DNA of 42,097 nucleotides from Candidatus Cloacimonadota bacterium (lineage in GTDB: Bacteria > Cloacimonadota > Cloacimonadia > Cloacimonadales > Cloacimonadaceae). Of this stretch, positions 6,579-14,546 are shown piece by piece. Position 1 is the stretch's first letter. Each line of letters begins with the position of its first letter. The position numbers were made by a program, and so were the translations under genes. The notes under the pieces are model-generated. The model was not told the origin of the DNA. It ran no database searches and saw nothing but the letters and a program-made list of their open reading frames with translations. The stretch covers positions 1 to 42,097 of the forward strand of contig JAAYWB010000104.1 in assembly GCA_012516855.1 (NCBI GenBank). The letters are read 5' to 3'.

Positions 6579-7673
6579 TTAGGCCAGATCACCTGCGCCG
6601 ACAAAGGCAACAGCCATCCACTGCTGGTTCAGCAGGACGGAGGCAGCGTAGAACTTGGCGCCGACGTAGCCCCGCTGGGCAAGGGGGTCAGCGGAGTCAC
6701 GGTTGCCGACGGGGATCACGCCCAAGTCGAAGGACTTGGAGCCACGCAGGGCGACCGTACCGTAACCGCTTTGGGCGGTCATGATGATCGGATACACGTC
6801 GATCGCCGTGCCGCCGGTGCTCAGGCAGCCAGTCGAGCCGACAGCCGCGCCACCGTTGGCGAAGGCAACCAGTTCCGGAGAACCGACGAAGCGGAAGTTC
6901 TCGAAGGAACCCAACTCGTTCTCGTGGATCGGACGACGCGAGCCGTAGGAAGCCACCGGGGTGTAGCCCGGGAAGGCGGTCACGTCACGGAGGTCGGCGT
7001 CGAGGTCGGTCGAGAGGAAGACGAGGAACGCGGCTTCGATCGGCTTGGTGCCGATGTTCGGGGTCGGAGCCAGAATGCTCGTCGGCTTGCGGCCGTGGTT
7101 GGCCATCAGCGAACGGGCGACCTTCCGCAACATCTTGGCCGTAATCTTGCCATTGACCGTCGCGATCGTGGTGCCGGTGCCGCCGAAGAAGCGGTTGGTC
7201 GAGGCGCGGAGCTTGGAGTACAACTCCATTTCACGGACGAAGGCCATGCGCTCGGCGACTTGCGTCTTCAGCGCGTCGCTGATGTCGTCTTCGTACAGGT
7301 CATCGACCACATCGGTGAAGCTGTACAGGCAGCCATACTGCTTCAGGACGACCGGAATGTCCTGAGCAACCAGCGAGTCGGGAGTCGGGGTGACGCCTTC
7401 GGCGATCAGGTTGTTCGTGACGATCGTGCTGACGCTGTTCGACGCTTCGGTTTCGACCGTGGCGCCGGCAGCCGGGAAAAAGATGTTCGGGTTCTGGACG
7501 ATGGCGTTGTAGGGCACCCAGCGACGGTAGATGACCGTATCCGAAACATTGCGCGGCATCATCTTGTGATCACCGGCGAGTTGAAGCACTTCGCAGGGGA
7601 TGGCACGGGCAAGGATTTCACCTTTCCATTTGCCGATCCGGGGTGCTTGCGTTGCGTAAAGTTGGCCTGACAT
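6579..7673 (-). CDS. Major capsid protein (N4-gp56 family)
   Basis: A 364-residue protein with the hallmarks of the N4-gp56-like coat family. The N-terminal MSGQLYATQAPRIGKWKGEI is followed by RNVSDTVIYRRWVPYNA, an insertion-rich middle with TNNLIAEGVTPT, the helix ISDALKTQVAERM, and a C-terminal HK97-fold portion (YGTVALRGSKS, then GYVGAKFYAASVLLNQQWM). It has a dedicated promoter upstream and a strong terminator downstream, consistent with very high expression. A secreted-protein gene and the scaffold gene lie immediately upstream. Confidence 0.88.
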   Translation of the reverse strand: MSGQLYATQAPRIGKWKGEILARAIPCEVLQLAGDHKMMPRNVSDTVIYRRWVPYNAIVQNPNIFFPAAGATVETEASNSVSTIVTNNLIAEGVTPTPDSLVAQDIPVVLKQYGCLYSFTDVVDDLYEDDISDALKTQVAERMAFVREMELYSKLRASTNRFFGGTGTTIATVNGKITAKMLRKVARSLMANHGRKPTSILAPTPNIGTKPIEAAFLVFLSTDLDADLRDVTAFPGYTPVASYGSRRPIHENELGSFENFRFVGSPELVAFANGGAAVGSTGCLSTGGTAIDVYPIIMTAQSGYGTVALRGSKSFDLGVIPVGNRDSADPLAQRGYVGAKFYAASVLLNQQWMAVAFVGAGDLA

Positions 7674-7777
7674 GGCGTATTGCTCCTTGATGGTTTTGCT
7701 ACGAGGTTTGTTTGGTTAGTCACTCGGCCATCAAGGTCGGATGTTTTTGCTGGCGTCACTCGGGCGCCAATGCACGA

Positions 7778-7806
7778 ACGATAGTCAATCACTATCGAGT
7801 TGTCAA
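7778..7806 (-). promoter_or_regulatory. Sigma70 promoter for the major capsid gene
   Basis: On the minus strand, TTGACA (7806-7801), a 17-bp spacer and TATCGT (7783-7778) lie about 105 bases before the coat start. It sits directly after the terminator of the preceding gene, isolating the coat gene as its own unit. Confidence 0.75.
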
Positions 7807-7815
7807 GCAAGCGAC

Positions 7816-7842
7816 AAAAAAAACCCCGGCTCATGGCCGGGG
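7816..7842 (-). terminator. Rho-independent terminator after secreted-protein gene
   Basis: On the minus strand, CCCCGGC, a 5-base loop and GCCGGGG are followed by eight T residues, 25 bases after the stop of the gene at 7867-8622. Confidence 0.92.
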
Positions 7843-7866
7843 CTGGTTATCACCGAATGGTGCGCG

Positions 7867-8622
7867 TTAGTTGGGGCAGACCGTGGTGCGGATGCCGCGA
7901 CCGTCGATCTCGGTCTTGCAAGCCTTGGGTGCCGGAGCGGCAGCCGGAGTGGCGGGCAGGACTTCAACCGTGCCGCCGGCGGCCAGCTTCTTGCAGCTAG
8001 GCGTGGTCTTGGCGTACTTGCTTTCGCACAGGGCGGCTACAGCGTCACCATAGAGGTTCAGCGCCGTGAAGCTGCGGGCGGTCTCGCGATAGCCGCAGTC
8101 GTCGTCCTGAACAGTACCGCCACCGGCCGCGCCTGCCAGATTGCCGAGGACGCCCGAGATGCCGAGTGACCAACTACCGAGACAGGGAGCCGTCGGATAG
8201 GTGTTCGGAGCAACGATAGCAGCAGGCATACGCACGGTGTAGTCGTTCTGGCGAATTTCCTGATAGGTCGCCACCGGGATTGCGGCCTCATTGACCGTGA
8301 TGACTTGGGTGTTGCCTTGGCTGTTGTTCGCCTGAGCACCGGATGCCGAACCCGAGAAGGCGCCTGCGGCAGCGCCGGCCGTGTTGCGGTTGGAGTTACG
8401 GTTGGACGACAACTGCGCTTGACCTTGGCCCTGAGCCTGACCCTGAAGCTGGGCTTGACCTTGAGCTTGGCCCTGAGCCTGACCCTGATCCTGCCGCGGG
8501 GCGTTGGTGTTGATGTTGGTGCCGCCGCCGCTCGGCGGATTGTCGTTGCCTAAACCGATGGCGAAGGCTTGCGAAGTGGCCAGCGCGAGGATGGCGAGAG
8601 CGGAGAAAAGGGTGCGTTTCAT
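7867..8622 (-). CDS. Secreted, Gln-rich repeat protein of unknown function
   Basis: A 251-residue protein. ATG 8622 follows AGGAG and begins a classical signal peptide MKRTLFSALAILALATSQ with an AFA cleavage site near residue 21. The mature N-terminal region is low complexity, with QGQAQ-type repeats at about residues 46-76 and then an Asn/Ser/Ala-rich linker. The C-terminal 130 residues contain several cysteines (APCLGSW, DDDCGYRE, ALCESKY, SCKKLA, ACKTEI, TTVCPN), suggesting disulfides in the periplasm. Own promoter and terminator flank it. A secreted protein inside the head module is unusual. Roles in host envelope modification or superinfection exclusion are possible but unproven. Confidence 0.75.
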   Translation of the reverse strand: MKRTLFSALAILALATSQAFAIGLGNDNPPSGGGTNINTNAPRQDQGQAQGQAQGQAQLQGQAQGQGQAQLSSNRNSNRNTAGAAAGAFSGSASGAQANNSQGNTQVITVNEAAIPVATYQEIRQNDYTVRMPAAIVAPNTYPTAPCLGSWSLGISGVLGNLAGAAGGGTVQDDDCGYRETARSFTALNLYGDAVAALCESKYAKTTPSCKKLAAGGTVEVLPATPAAAPAPKACKTEIDGRGIRTTVCPN

Positions 8623-8670
8623 TGGTGATGCTCCTGTGTGATGAGAGGTTGTTGAATCAACTGCAAACCG

Positions 8671-8699
8671 ATGATAACACATCGGAAGAAAAAAAGCAA
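8671..8699 (-). promoter_or_regulatory. Promoter for the secreted Gln-rich protein gene
   Basis: On the minus strand, TTGCTT (8699-8694), a 17-bp spacer ending TGTGT and TATCAT (8676-8671) lie about 50 bases before the start. The -35 matches four of six consensus bases. Confidence 0.6.
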
Positions 8700-8702
8700 G
8701 CG

Positions 8703-9635
8703 TTAATAACCGGTTTTGTTGCGCTCTGCCGCAAAACCTGCGGCAAACGCATCTTCCTCGCTCACCGCACCGGTCGGGGGCGGTGTCGGCGTGGTCGGCA
8801 GAACGGCCGCACGCAGGCGCTGCTGGGCGGATTGACGCGGCGCCGGGGCGGCGGCGGCGGCCTGAGCCGGGGCAACGGTGGTTGCCTTGACCCAATCCTT
8901 GAACTCGGTCAGCTTGCGCGAAATGAACTGCGCGCTTTCGGATTCCATCAGCGCCTGACCGTCTTGGATCACGTTGTCGCGCCACAACGCGAACTGTGGG
9001 GTGCGGATGACCTGCTCCCAATCGGGATGGACCGAGCCGAGCGCACGCACTTCCATGCCGCGTTCCTGCTGCTGCTGGAAGCTGGTCAGCTTCTCGGTGA
9101 CGATGCGATCCACGTCTTCGGCGGTGAAGCTGGGGGCGGCGGCAACCAGCGCGGCAGGTTCGCCGGAGCCGATGCCCTTCAGGTCTTCCTGCAAAAGTTC
9201 GGCCAACTCGGGGAAGGCTTCGCTGAGTCTGGTCAGCTTGACGTTGAGCGAACGCTGGTCAGCCGGTGTGCGGGACACGCTCTTCAGTTGCTCGATCTGC
9301 TGGATCAAGTGGCCGATGCGACCGCCCAGCTTGTCGATGGTGGCCTGCTGCTGTGACGAGCGGGCCAGCGCGGCGGCAACCTGCTCTTCGGTCAGGCCGG
9401 CCAGTACCGGCTTGGTGTCCGCGGTCAGCACCGCCTTGGGGTCCGTGGTGGCAGCGGCGGCTGGCGCCGGTTCAGCGGCGGGCGCCGGCGCCTGCTCTTC
9501 TTCGACAACGGCGGCCGGCTCTTCGGCAGAAGTGCCGCGCTCACTGTGGAAAGCGGCAGCAAAGTCCGCTTCTTCAGCGGCGACTTCTTGCGGGGTCTGC
9601 TTGACGGTCAGGTCAAGATCGAGTTCATCAGCCAT
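8703..9635 (-). CDS. Scaffolding protein
   Basis: A 310-residue, strongly acidic, helical protein. Ala/Pro/Glu-rich disordered ends flank a coiled-coil-prone centre (ATIDKLGGRIGHLIQQIEQL). Further on it has HPDWEQVIRTPQFALWRD, a pattern found in P22/N4-like scaffold proteins, and a short C-terminal AFAAGFAAERNKTGY. It sits between portal-linked genes and the coat gene, the usual place for a scaffold that templates procapsid assembly. AGGAG precedes ATG 9635. Confidence 0.8.
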   Translation of the reverse strand: MADELDLDLTVKQTPQEVAAEEADFAAAFHSERGTSAEEPAAVVEEEQAPAPAAEPAPAAAATTDPKAVLTADTKPVLAGLTEEQVAAALARSSQQQATIDKLGGRIGHLIQQIEQLKSVSRTPADQRSLNVKLTRLSEAFPELAELLQEDLKGIGSGEPAALVAAAPSFTAEDVDRIVTEKLTSFQQQQERGMEVRALGSVHPDWEQVIRTPQFALWRDNVIQDGQALMESESAQFISRKLTEFKDWVKATTVAPAQAAAAAPAPRQSAQQRLRAAVLPTTPTPPPTGAVSEEDAFAAGFAAERNKTGY

Positions 9636-9831
9636 TGGTTTCCAACTCCTGTTCTTGGGTTTCGAGGTCCAGCAATTGTTTCAGTTCGCGGATGGATGCC
9701 CGCGTCTTGAGGGTGTCGTCGTGCGAAAGCTCACTTTCGAGGCGGGCACGAAGAATGAGAAGGCGTTCGGCCGCATGGGCTTTGACCACCACCCAGCCGG
9801 CGCTGTGAATTTGTTCCGGGGTCAGCTTCAT
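9628..9831 (-). CDS. Small helical protein of unknown function
   Basis: A 67-residue, charged, helical protein (LILRARLESELSHDD, then IRELKQLLDLETQEQE). It overlaps the scaffold start by 8 bases and the upstream stop by 4, so it is translationally coupled within the head operon. No family is recognised. An assembly cofactor role is possible from position only. Confidence 0.6.
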   Translation of the reverse strand: MKLTPEQIHSAGWVVVKAHAAERLLILRARLESELSHDDTLKTRASIRELKQLLDLETQEQELETNG

Positions 9832-10160
9832 GTCGTCAAACGGTCAAGTTTGTAGATCGTACTCAGGAACCCGGCGGCCACGTTGTCGAAGAGGTTCTCG
9901 GCCGCGGTGTCGCCGTCGCAGATCGGCCGCATGGCGACGACCTCGGCGTAGCGTTCCTTGAGGTAGGCAGAAATATCCGGCTCGGGTTCTTCGACATCGT
10001 TGCCCATGCCGATGAGGGCTTCGGCCAGCGTGTCCGTGTTGTCGCGCAACGAGTCGTAGAAGTCGCCCAGCGCCATGTGCTTGGCGTAGCTGCGGGTTGC
10101 CAGATGCTGCCGGTGGGCCGTGTCGGCAATCTCAAGCAGCAGGTCGATCAGTTCTTCCAT
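9828..10160 (-). CDS. DUF5856-like ferritin-type helical protein
   Basis: A 110-residue acidic helical protein. Residues about 8-50 (IADTAHRQHLATRSYAKHM, then LGDFYDSLRDNTDTLAEAL) resemble the His/Tyr-containing helices of DUF5856 proteins, a ferritin/Dps-like family seen in phages. Metal-binding residues are not complete enough to claim iron storage. The gene overlaps its neighbours at both ends in the portal-scaffold interval. Confidence 0.5.
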   Translation of the reverse strand: MEELIDLLLEIADTAHRQHLATRSYAKHMALGDFYDSLRDNTDTLAEALIGMGNDVEEPEPDISAYLKERYAEVVAMRPICDGDTAAENLFDNVAAGFLSTIYKLDRLTT

Positions 10161-10558
10161 TCGAGTTTCCTCAGTTGGGCGAGCGCCTCTTCGGCACTGA
10201 AGGCCACGAGCATAACATACCCGAGACCGGCGATGTGGGGGTGGATGACCCTCTGCTCCGGAGACACCCGACCGCCTTCGGCTTTCATCTCGATGAACAC
10301 CGTGAATGGTCCGGGGGCGAGGATGATCAGGTCGGGCATCCCGGCCAGTACGCCTTGGGTGCGGAGATTACAGGCTTCTTTAGGGTCACGCCCACCCCCG
10401 TTGGGGACGTGAAACACGATCGGCCGGTCAAGCGGATGCAGAAAGCCCCACGTGCGGCGCAAGGCAGCCACAAGGCGGGCTTGCTGTTTCGCCTCGGGCT
10501 TCTTGATCGGGATGGTGTCCAGCGCCTGAAGCTCGTAGTCTTCCGGAATAGGTATCAT
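10148..10558 (-). CDS. VRR-NUC domain nuclease
   Basis: A 136-residue protein with the VRR-NUC (PD-(D/E)XK) signature. VFHVPNGGGR leads to GVLAGMPDLIILAP with the catalytic Asp, then FIEMKAEGGRVSPEQ with the E-x-K pair, and a helix (EALAQLRKLEW). Stand-alone phage VRR-NUC proteins of this size are thought to process branched DNA. Here it lies between portal and scaffold genes rather than with replication genes, suggesting a late role such as resolving branched DNA before packaging. The start ATG 10558 has CAGGAG upstream. Confidence 0.85.
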   Translation of the reverse strand: MIPIPEDYELQALDTIPIKKPEAKQQARLVAALRRTWGFLHPLDRPIVFHVPNGGGRDPKEACNLRTQGVLAGMPDLIILAPGPFTVFIEMKAEGGRVSPEQRVIHPHIAGLGYVMLVAFSAEEALAQLRKLEWKN

Positions 10559-10590
10559 GGTTTCAAGGTCTCCTGTTGTTGATACCCTGA

Positions 10591-13020
10591 TTATGCCACA
10601 AACTGTTTTCCATCGGGTGCTTTTCCGGGAGGCTCAACCGTCGGGGTGAGAACCTGACCCTGTGCCGGTTGCTCCACATCCTCGGGAGTGATGCGACCCA
10701 TGACCGAGAGTTCGCGTTGCAGGTCCATCTTCGCGCCGTCGATGGCCAGCTTGGCCTTGATCTGTTCGATCGTGAGTTGGTGCTTGTTGGCGAATTCGAG
10801 CATGGCCAGTTCGCGGCGCAGTGCGAGTTCGGCCATCTTGGTGCTGGACGTAACCTGCGTGCGCTCGTTCTCGGCCATGACGTAGGCGGTGTCGCGGTCG
10901 GTATCCCGTTCGATCCGTGCCAGATCGGTGCGCGCCTGAATCTTCTCGGCTTCGAGGCGGGCCTCGGCGTTGATCTGAGCAACCTGAACGCGGGGTTCGG
11001 GCGGCTGGCCTTGCGCCATGAGGGCGGCCATCTCGGCCTTGCTGAACTGGATGTCGGCAGCGTCGAGACCGTTGAGCTTGGCAAGCTCTTGGAAGTAACG
11101 GGTCGGGTCGATACCGAATCCGGGGTTCGCGAGGAACTGCGGCACGGCCGACATCAGGAAGGTGGCGCGCATGTCCTTGGCCACCAGTGCGCTGGCGCCG
11201 CGCGGGATGATCTCGAAATCGCCCTTGATCGACTCGTCCTCGCCGAACTCCATCATCCACCGGTAGTAGGCGGTGACGTGCGGCTTGGTGATCGAGTCAT
11301 CGAAGATGCGGGCCATGCGGCGCAGCAGGCTCGAAGCGTTGGCCACGAGAATCTGCATCCCGCCGACGGTCTCCGGAACACCGGACGGGCCTTGCTGACC
11401 TTGCAGCAGGATCGGCAGCCCGGTGACGTTCTCGGCCATCTTCAGCGCGAACTCGACAGCCATCAGCAGTTCCTGCTGGTTGCTCGGGATCAGGACGGCA
11501 TTGAACGCCTTATTGACATCCGGGATGTCGGCGTCGGGCTTGAGCACCCAAATCTTCCGCGGGGTGATCTCCCATTTCCCGTCGGCCGGCATGATGGCGC
11601 CGCGACCAAGGATGATCTGCGGGCCGCTGGACAGGCCGGCGTTCTCCATCATCGAACGCACGGTGGCGTTCAGGATGGCTTGGCAGGCGCGAATCTGACG
11701 GGCGATGCCGATACCCCACGGCGAGCCGGCGGTGCGCTGCCAGCACATGAAGTCGTAGGGGAAGCGGCCGGAACTCATCGGGTTCAGGTGGGCCTTGACC
11801 GGGGTGTCGTTGATCATGGTGACGACCGCGGGCACACCGCCCTCGATCTCGCCGCATTCGCAGCCCATTGCCACCACGTCGTCGGCGGACAGGATGCCGT
11901 AGTAGTACCAGACATCGAAGCGTTTGGCGCTGGTGTCGAGTGACAGATGGGGTGGCATGAGGCCCATGATCGCGGTCGAGCGCGACGGACCTTCGGCGAT
12001 GACCTTCTCGATCGCTTCCGGCACGTAGCCCGGCAGCAAGGTCAGGTCACGCACCTGCTTCTCGACCATCATGTCGTGTTCGATGAAGAACTGACCGTTG
12101 TGGATGTCGTCGCCGCAGGCCGGGTCCGGATAGGCGCCCCACACGCTGATGCTCTTGGATTGGGGGAGAATCTCTTCGACAACAATGTAGCCGTCCTCGC
12201 TCGTCCTGCGGGACGTGAGAACGACCGGCAGCGGGCCGCGCATGATGCCGGTGCCCAGCCGGGCAGACTGATCCACCAGACCGCGCAGTTCGGAGTTGTA
12301 GCCGCACTGCTGCAACGAGTTGTCGATCCATGTCTCGGCACCCTTGGCCGCCTGACGGACCAGTTCCATCTTGGCTTCGTAGTCGTTCTCGGTGCCGACC
12401 TCGCCCGGGGTGGCAGGCTGGCCCGCCTGATTGATCATGGTGGCGCCTTGTTCCGGCATCGCCGGGGCGCCAGCTTCCTGAAGCATCCCGGGCGGCTGGG
12501 GCTGCGCCGCCTCGCCGGCCATCGGTGCAACCGGTAGCGGCGGGATGGCCATGCCTTCGATCACTTCACCTTGGAGCATGGCGAACGGGATGGGGCGGGG
12601 CTTCACGCTGAAGGCCCGGTCGTCGAGCGGGGACAGAACCTCGATCACCTTGGATGCGGCGGTCTCGACATAGGGGCGCGTGATGTTCAGGAAGACCTTG
12701 GACTTGAAGGCGCTGGACTTGTCCGGCTTGGCGATCATGGGCGAGTCCATCGTCAAGCCCTTGTAGTAGAGGCTGCGCCCGGTCTCGTCCTCGCCTTCGT
12801 AGTAGGCTTGGTCTTCGGCCCATTGGCGCTCGATCCCGGATGCGACCCGGAACTTGACCGCATCGTCGCGGCGCTTGACCAGCACCTGACCCAGCTTTTC
12901 GCGCAACTCGAAGTTCTTCTGCTCGACCTTGGCTACTTCGTCGGCAAGTGCGGCAACCGCGTCCGCCTGCTCTTCAGTCAGGCTTTCGCCACCGATCATG
13001 TCCATGATGTCTTCGTTCAT
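10591..13020 (-). CDS. Portal protein (P22-like large portal)
   Basis: An 809-residue protein. The N-terminal region (KRRDDAVKFRVASGIERQW, then AEDQAYYEG) leads to the portal core (WGIGIARQIRACQAILNATV, then RSMMENAGLSSGPQIIL). A long C-terminal helical barrel rich in Gln, Glu and Ala (ARLEAEKIQARTDLARIE) follows. The size and the barrel match P22-type and SU10-type podovirus portals. It forms the dodecameric DNA gateway that binds terminase during packaging and the adaptor afterwards. Its start overlaps the upstream gene as ATGA. Confidence 0.9.
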   Translation of the reverse strand: MNEDIMDMIGGESLTEEQADAVAALADEVAKVEQKNFELREKLGQVLVKRRDDAVKFRVASGIERQWAEDQAYYEGEDETGRSLYYKGLTMDSPMIAKPDKSSAFKSKVFLNITRPYVETAASKVIEVLSPLDDRAFSVKPRPIPFAMLQGEVIEGMAIPPLPVAPMAGEAAQPQPPGMLQEAGAPAMPEQGATMINQAGQPATPGEVGTENDYEAKMELVRQAAKGAETWIDNSLQQCGYNSELRGLVDQSARLGTGIMRGPLPVVLTSRRTSEDGYIVVEEILPQSKSISVWGAYPDPACGDDIHNGQFFIEHDMMVEKQVRDLTLLPGYVPEAIEKVIAEGPSRSTAIMGLMPPHLSLDTSAKRFDVWYYYGILSADDVVAMGCECGEIEGGVPAVVTMINDTPVKAHLNPMSSGRFPYDFMCWQRTAGSPWGIGIARQIRACQAILNATVRSMMENAGLSSGPQIILGRGAIMPADGKWEITPRKIWVLKPDADIPDVNKAFNAVLIPSNQQELLMAVEFALKMAENVTGLPILLQGQQGPSGVPETVGGMQILVANASSLLRRMARIFDDSITKPHVTAYYRWMMEFGEDESIKGDFEIIPRGASALVAKDMRATFLMSAVPQFLANPGFGIDPTRYFQELAKLNGLDAADIQFSKAEMAALMAQGQPPEPRVQVAQINAEARLEAEKIQARTDLARIERDTDRDTAYVMAENERTQVTSSTKMAELALRRELAMLEFANKHQLTIEQIKAKLAIDGAKMDLQRELSVMGRITPEDVEQPAQGQVLTPTVEPPGKAPDGKQFVA

Positions 13021-14126
13021 TTTATCTGCCCGCTCAATACCCGGGCGAGGATGCCCGATTCTGAAATGTTTTTCTGTTGATCCCGCTCGGCAAAAACACT
13101 GGTGCCTGAGGATAGCTGATTGACCAGACCTGTCTTGGCCGGCATGTTGTGCGCCGCCGCCAGATTGGCGCCGGGCTGGTCGAGTGTCGGACTCTTGAGT
13201 TCGTCTTCTTCGCGCAAGGACAGCGTGTTGAACTTCGGCTGTTCCGGCATTGCTTCCGCGGCGGGTGGTTTTTCATTCCATTCGGCGATCCGCATCGGTT
13301 GAGAAACCGCCGCCCACGCCCCACCACCCTTGCTTTCATAACGAGTGGCTGTACCGTCGTTGTTGCGTAACCAATAAGATTGCGTTCCATTAGCGAATCC
13401 AGCTATTGGCGGCCTCGGGGTCGGGAGTCCGCTTAGTAAAAAACCAGCATCCTTGGCGAACCCGCGATCATCGGTATTGACGTACTTCAGGTCACCCGCT
13501 TCATTGTTCTGGCCGGTGATCATGGCAAACTGCCCGACCGGTTTTTTCCAATCGGCCAGTAGCTGCTTGCCTTCTTCGCTGTCCGCGGCAACATAGCTTG
13601 GCGTTGGACGCGGCGGCGCATCGGGGTCGTTGCTGGAATTCACTTCGGCCAAGCTAATGTTCGGATCGGCCGGTTTTGGTATCTCGACCCCGCCGACGTT
13701 GATGATTTCCTGCGGGGGGACCACATACTGCGGTGCCAAGGATAAGTCAGTTCCACCGCTTTGCAGATACTCCGTGTTGAGTTGCTGCTGTTGCTGCATC
13801 ACATACCTGTGGTAGTCTAATTCGAGCTTCCGGTCTTCCTCACTGAACGGCTTCTGGATTTGCCCATTGACAATCATGTCTTCGGCTTTGGCGTTTTCAT
13901 TCGGATCGTATCCGCCGAACATATTGCCCAATCCAATGTCGGCGACAGCGTACTCCTGCCCGGCTTTGACCCGCTCCATGAACGCATTGAAGTCAGCCGC
14001 CTTGGCGTTATAGGCATCGATGTTGGCTTTGTTCTTGGCATTGTAGGCGTCGATCGCCTGACCGTACTTGCTGACTTTCTTCTCGTTTTCTTCGAGGTAC
14101 TGCTGGATGATTGAGCGGCGCGGCAT
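13017..14126 (-). CDS. Hypothetical protein between terminase and portal
   Basis: A 369-residue hydrophilic protein starting MPRRSIIQQYLEENEKKVSK. The first 60 residues are helical with the imperfect repeat AYNAKNKANIDAYNAKAADF. The middle is Pro/Gln-rich, and a segment around GTQSYWLRNNDGTATRYES resembles small beta repeats. No catalytic motif is visible. A gene of this size between terminase and portal is common in related podoviruses, but I know of no demonstrated function. Its stop overlaps the portal start. Confidence 0.65.
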   Translation of the reverse strand: MPRRSIIQQYLEENEKKVSKYGQAIDAYNAKNKANIDAYNAKAADFNAFMERVKAGQEYAVADIGLGNMFGGYDPNENAKAEDMIVNGQIQKPFSEEDRKLELDYHRYVMQQQQQLNTEYLQSGGTDLSLAPQYVVPPQEIINVGGVEIPKPADPNISLAEVNSSNDPDAPPRPTPSYVAADSEEGKQLLADWKKPVGQFAMITGQNNEAGDLKYVNTDDRGFAKDAGFLLSGLPTPRPPIAGFANGTQSYWLRNNDGTATRYESKGGGAWAAVSQPMRIAEWNEKPPAAEAMPEQPKFNTLSLREEDELKSPTLDQPGANLAAAHNMPAKTGLVNQLSSGTSVFAERDQQKNISESGILARVLSGQIK

Positions 14127-14165
14127 TGGTCTGGCTACCCGAAGGGATGGATTCCCGGCATGGTA

Positions 14166-14546
14166 TCAGAAAATTTCGCCATCTGCTTCCCACGGCGCCA
14201 CAAGGATTTCGTCGTCACCGGCATCCATGTTTCCGAAGGTGAGGTCGGCCATCGCGCCGCCGCTGGACTGCGCCTTCTTCATCCCGACAGCGAGTCCCTG
14301 AAAGGCGTCGCTGAAGTTGGAGTTACTCACCAACAGCCCGTTTGCCAGATAGCAATGATGGTTTTCTACGGTCAGGTCGAACACCAACGGGCTTTCCTTG
14401 CTTGCGTCGAAGCGCCGCACGCTTGCAACTGTCGTCGCATGTTTTCTTTCTCGTAGGGAAAGGAGTACGAAACGGGCGCCCACACTCTTGGCATATAACT
14501 TCAACCCATTCAAGATTTGCCCAAACCGCTCTTCCATTCTGCTCAT
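14166..14546 (-). CDS. Intein C-half fused to C-terminal terminase segment (split TerL, part 2)
   Basis: The frame encodes about 75 residues of intein C-half followed by 51 residues of terminase. The intein part ends VFDLTVENHH, then CYLANGLLVSN, matching intein blocks F and G. The penultimate position is Ser instead of the usual His, and Asn is last (codon 14322-14324). The flank begins SNFSDAFQGLAVGM, the final nuclease motif of large terminases with its conserved Asp. ATG 14546 is chosen because GGAAGGAAG lies seven bases or fewer upstream and no later Met precedes the intein core. The frame differs from that of the upstream terminase cistron and of the GIY-YIG gene that overlaps it. Trans-splicing to the 15092-16642 product is inferred. 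Confidence 0.75.
   Translation of the reverse strand: MSRMEERFGQILNGLKLYAKSVGARFVLLSLRERKHATTVASVRRFDASKESPLVFDLTVENHHCYLANGLLVSNSNFSDAFQGLAVGMKKAQSSGGAMADLTFGNMDAGDDEILVAPWEADGEIF

Noticed and set aside
6555-7670. A 371-codon plus-strand frame
   Set aside because: Antisense to the major capsid gene, with no motif or ribosome site.
10583-10618. Promoter TGTGGCATAAT upstream of the VRR-NUC gene on the minus strand
   Set aside because: The extended -10 resembles the early promoters, but there is no -35 at 16-18 bp and the site lies at the end of the portal gene.
10669-11943. A 424-codon plus-strand frame
   Set aside because: Antisense to the portal gene, with no recognisable features.
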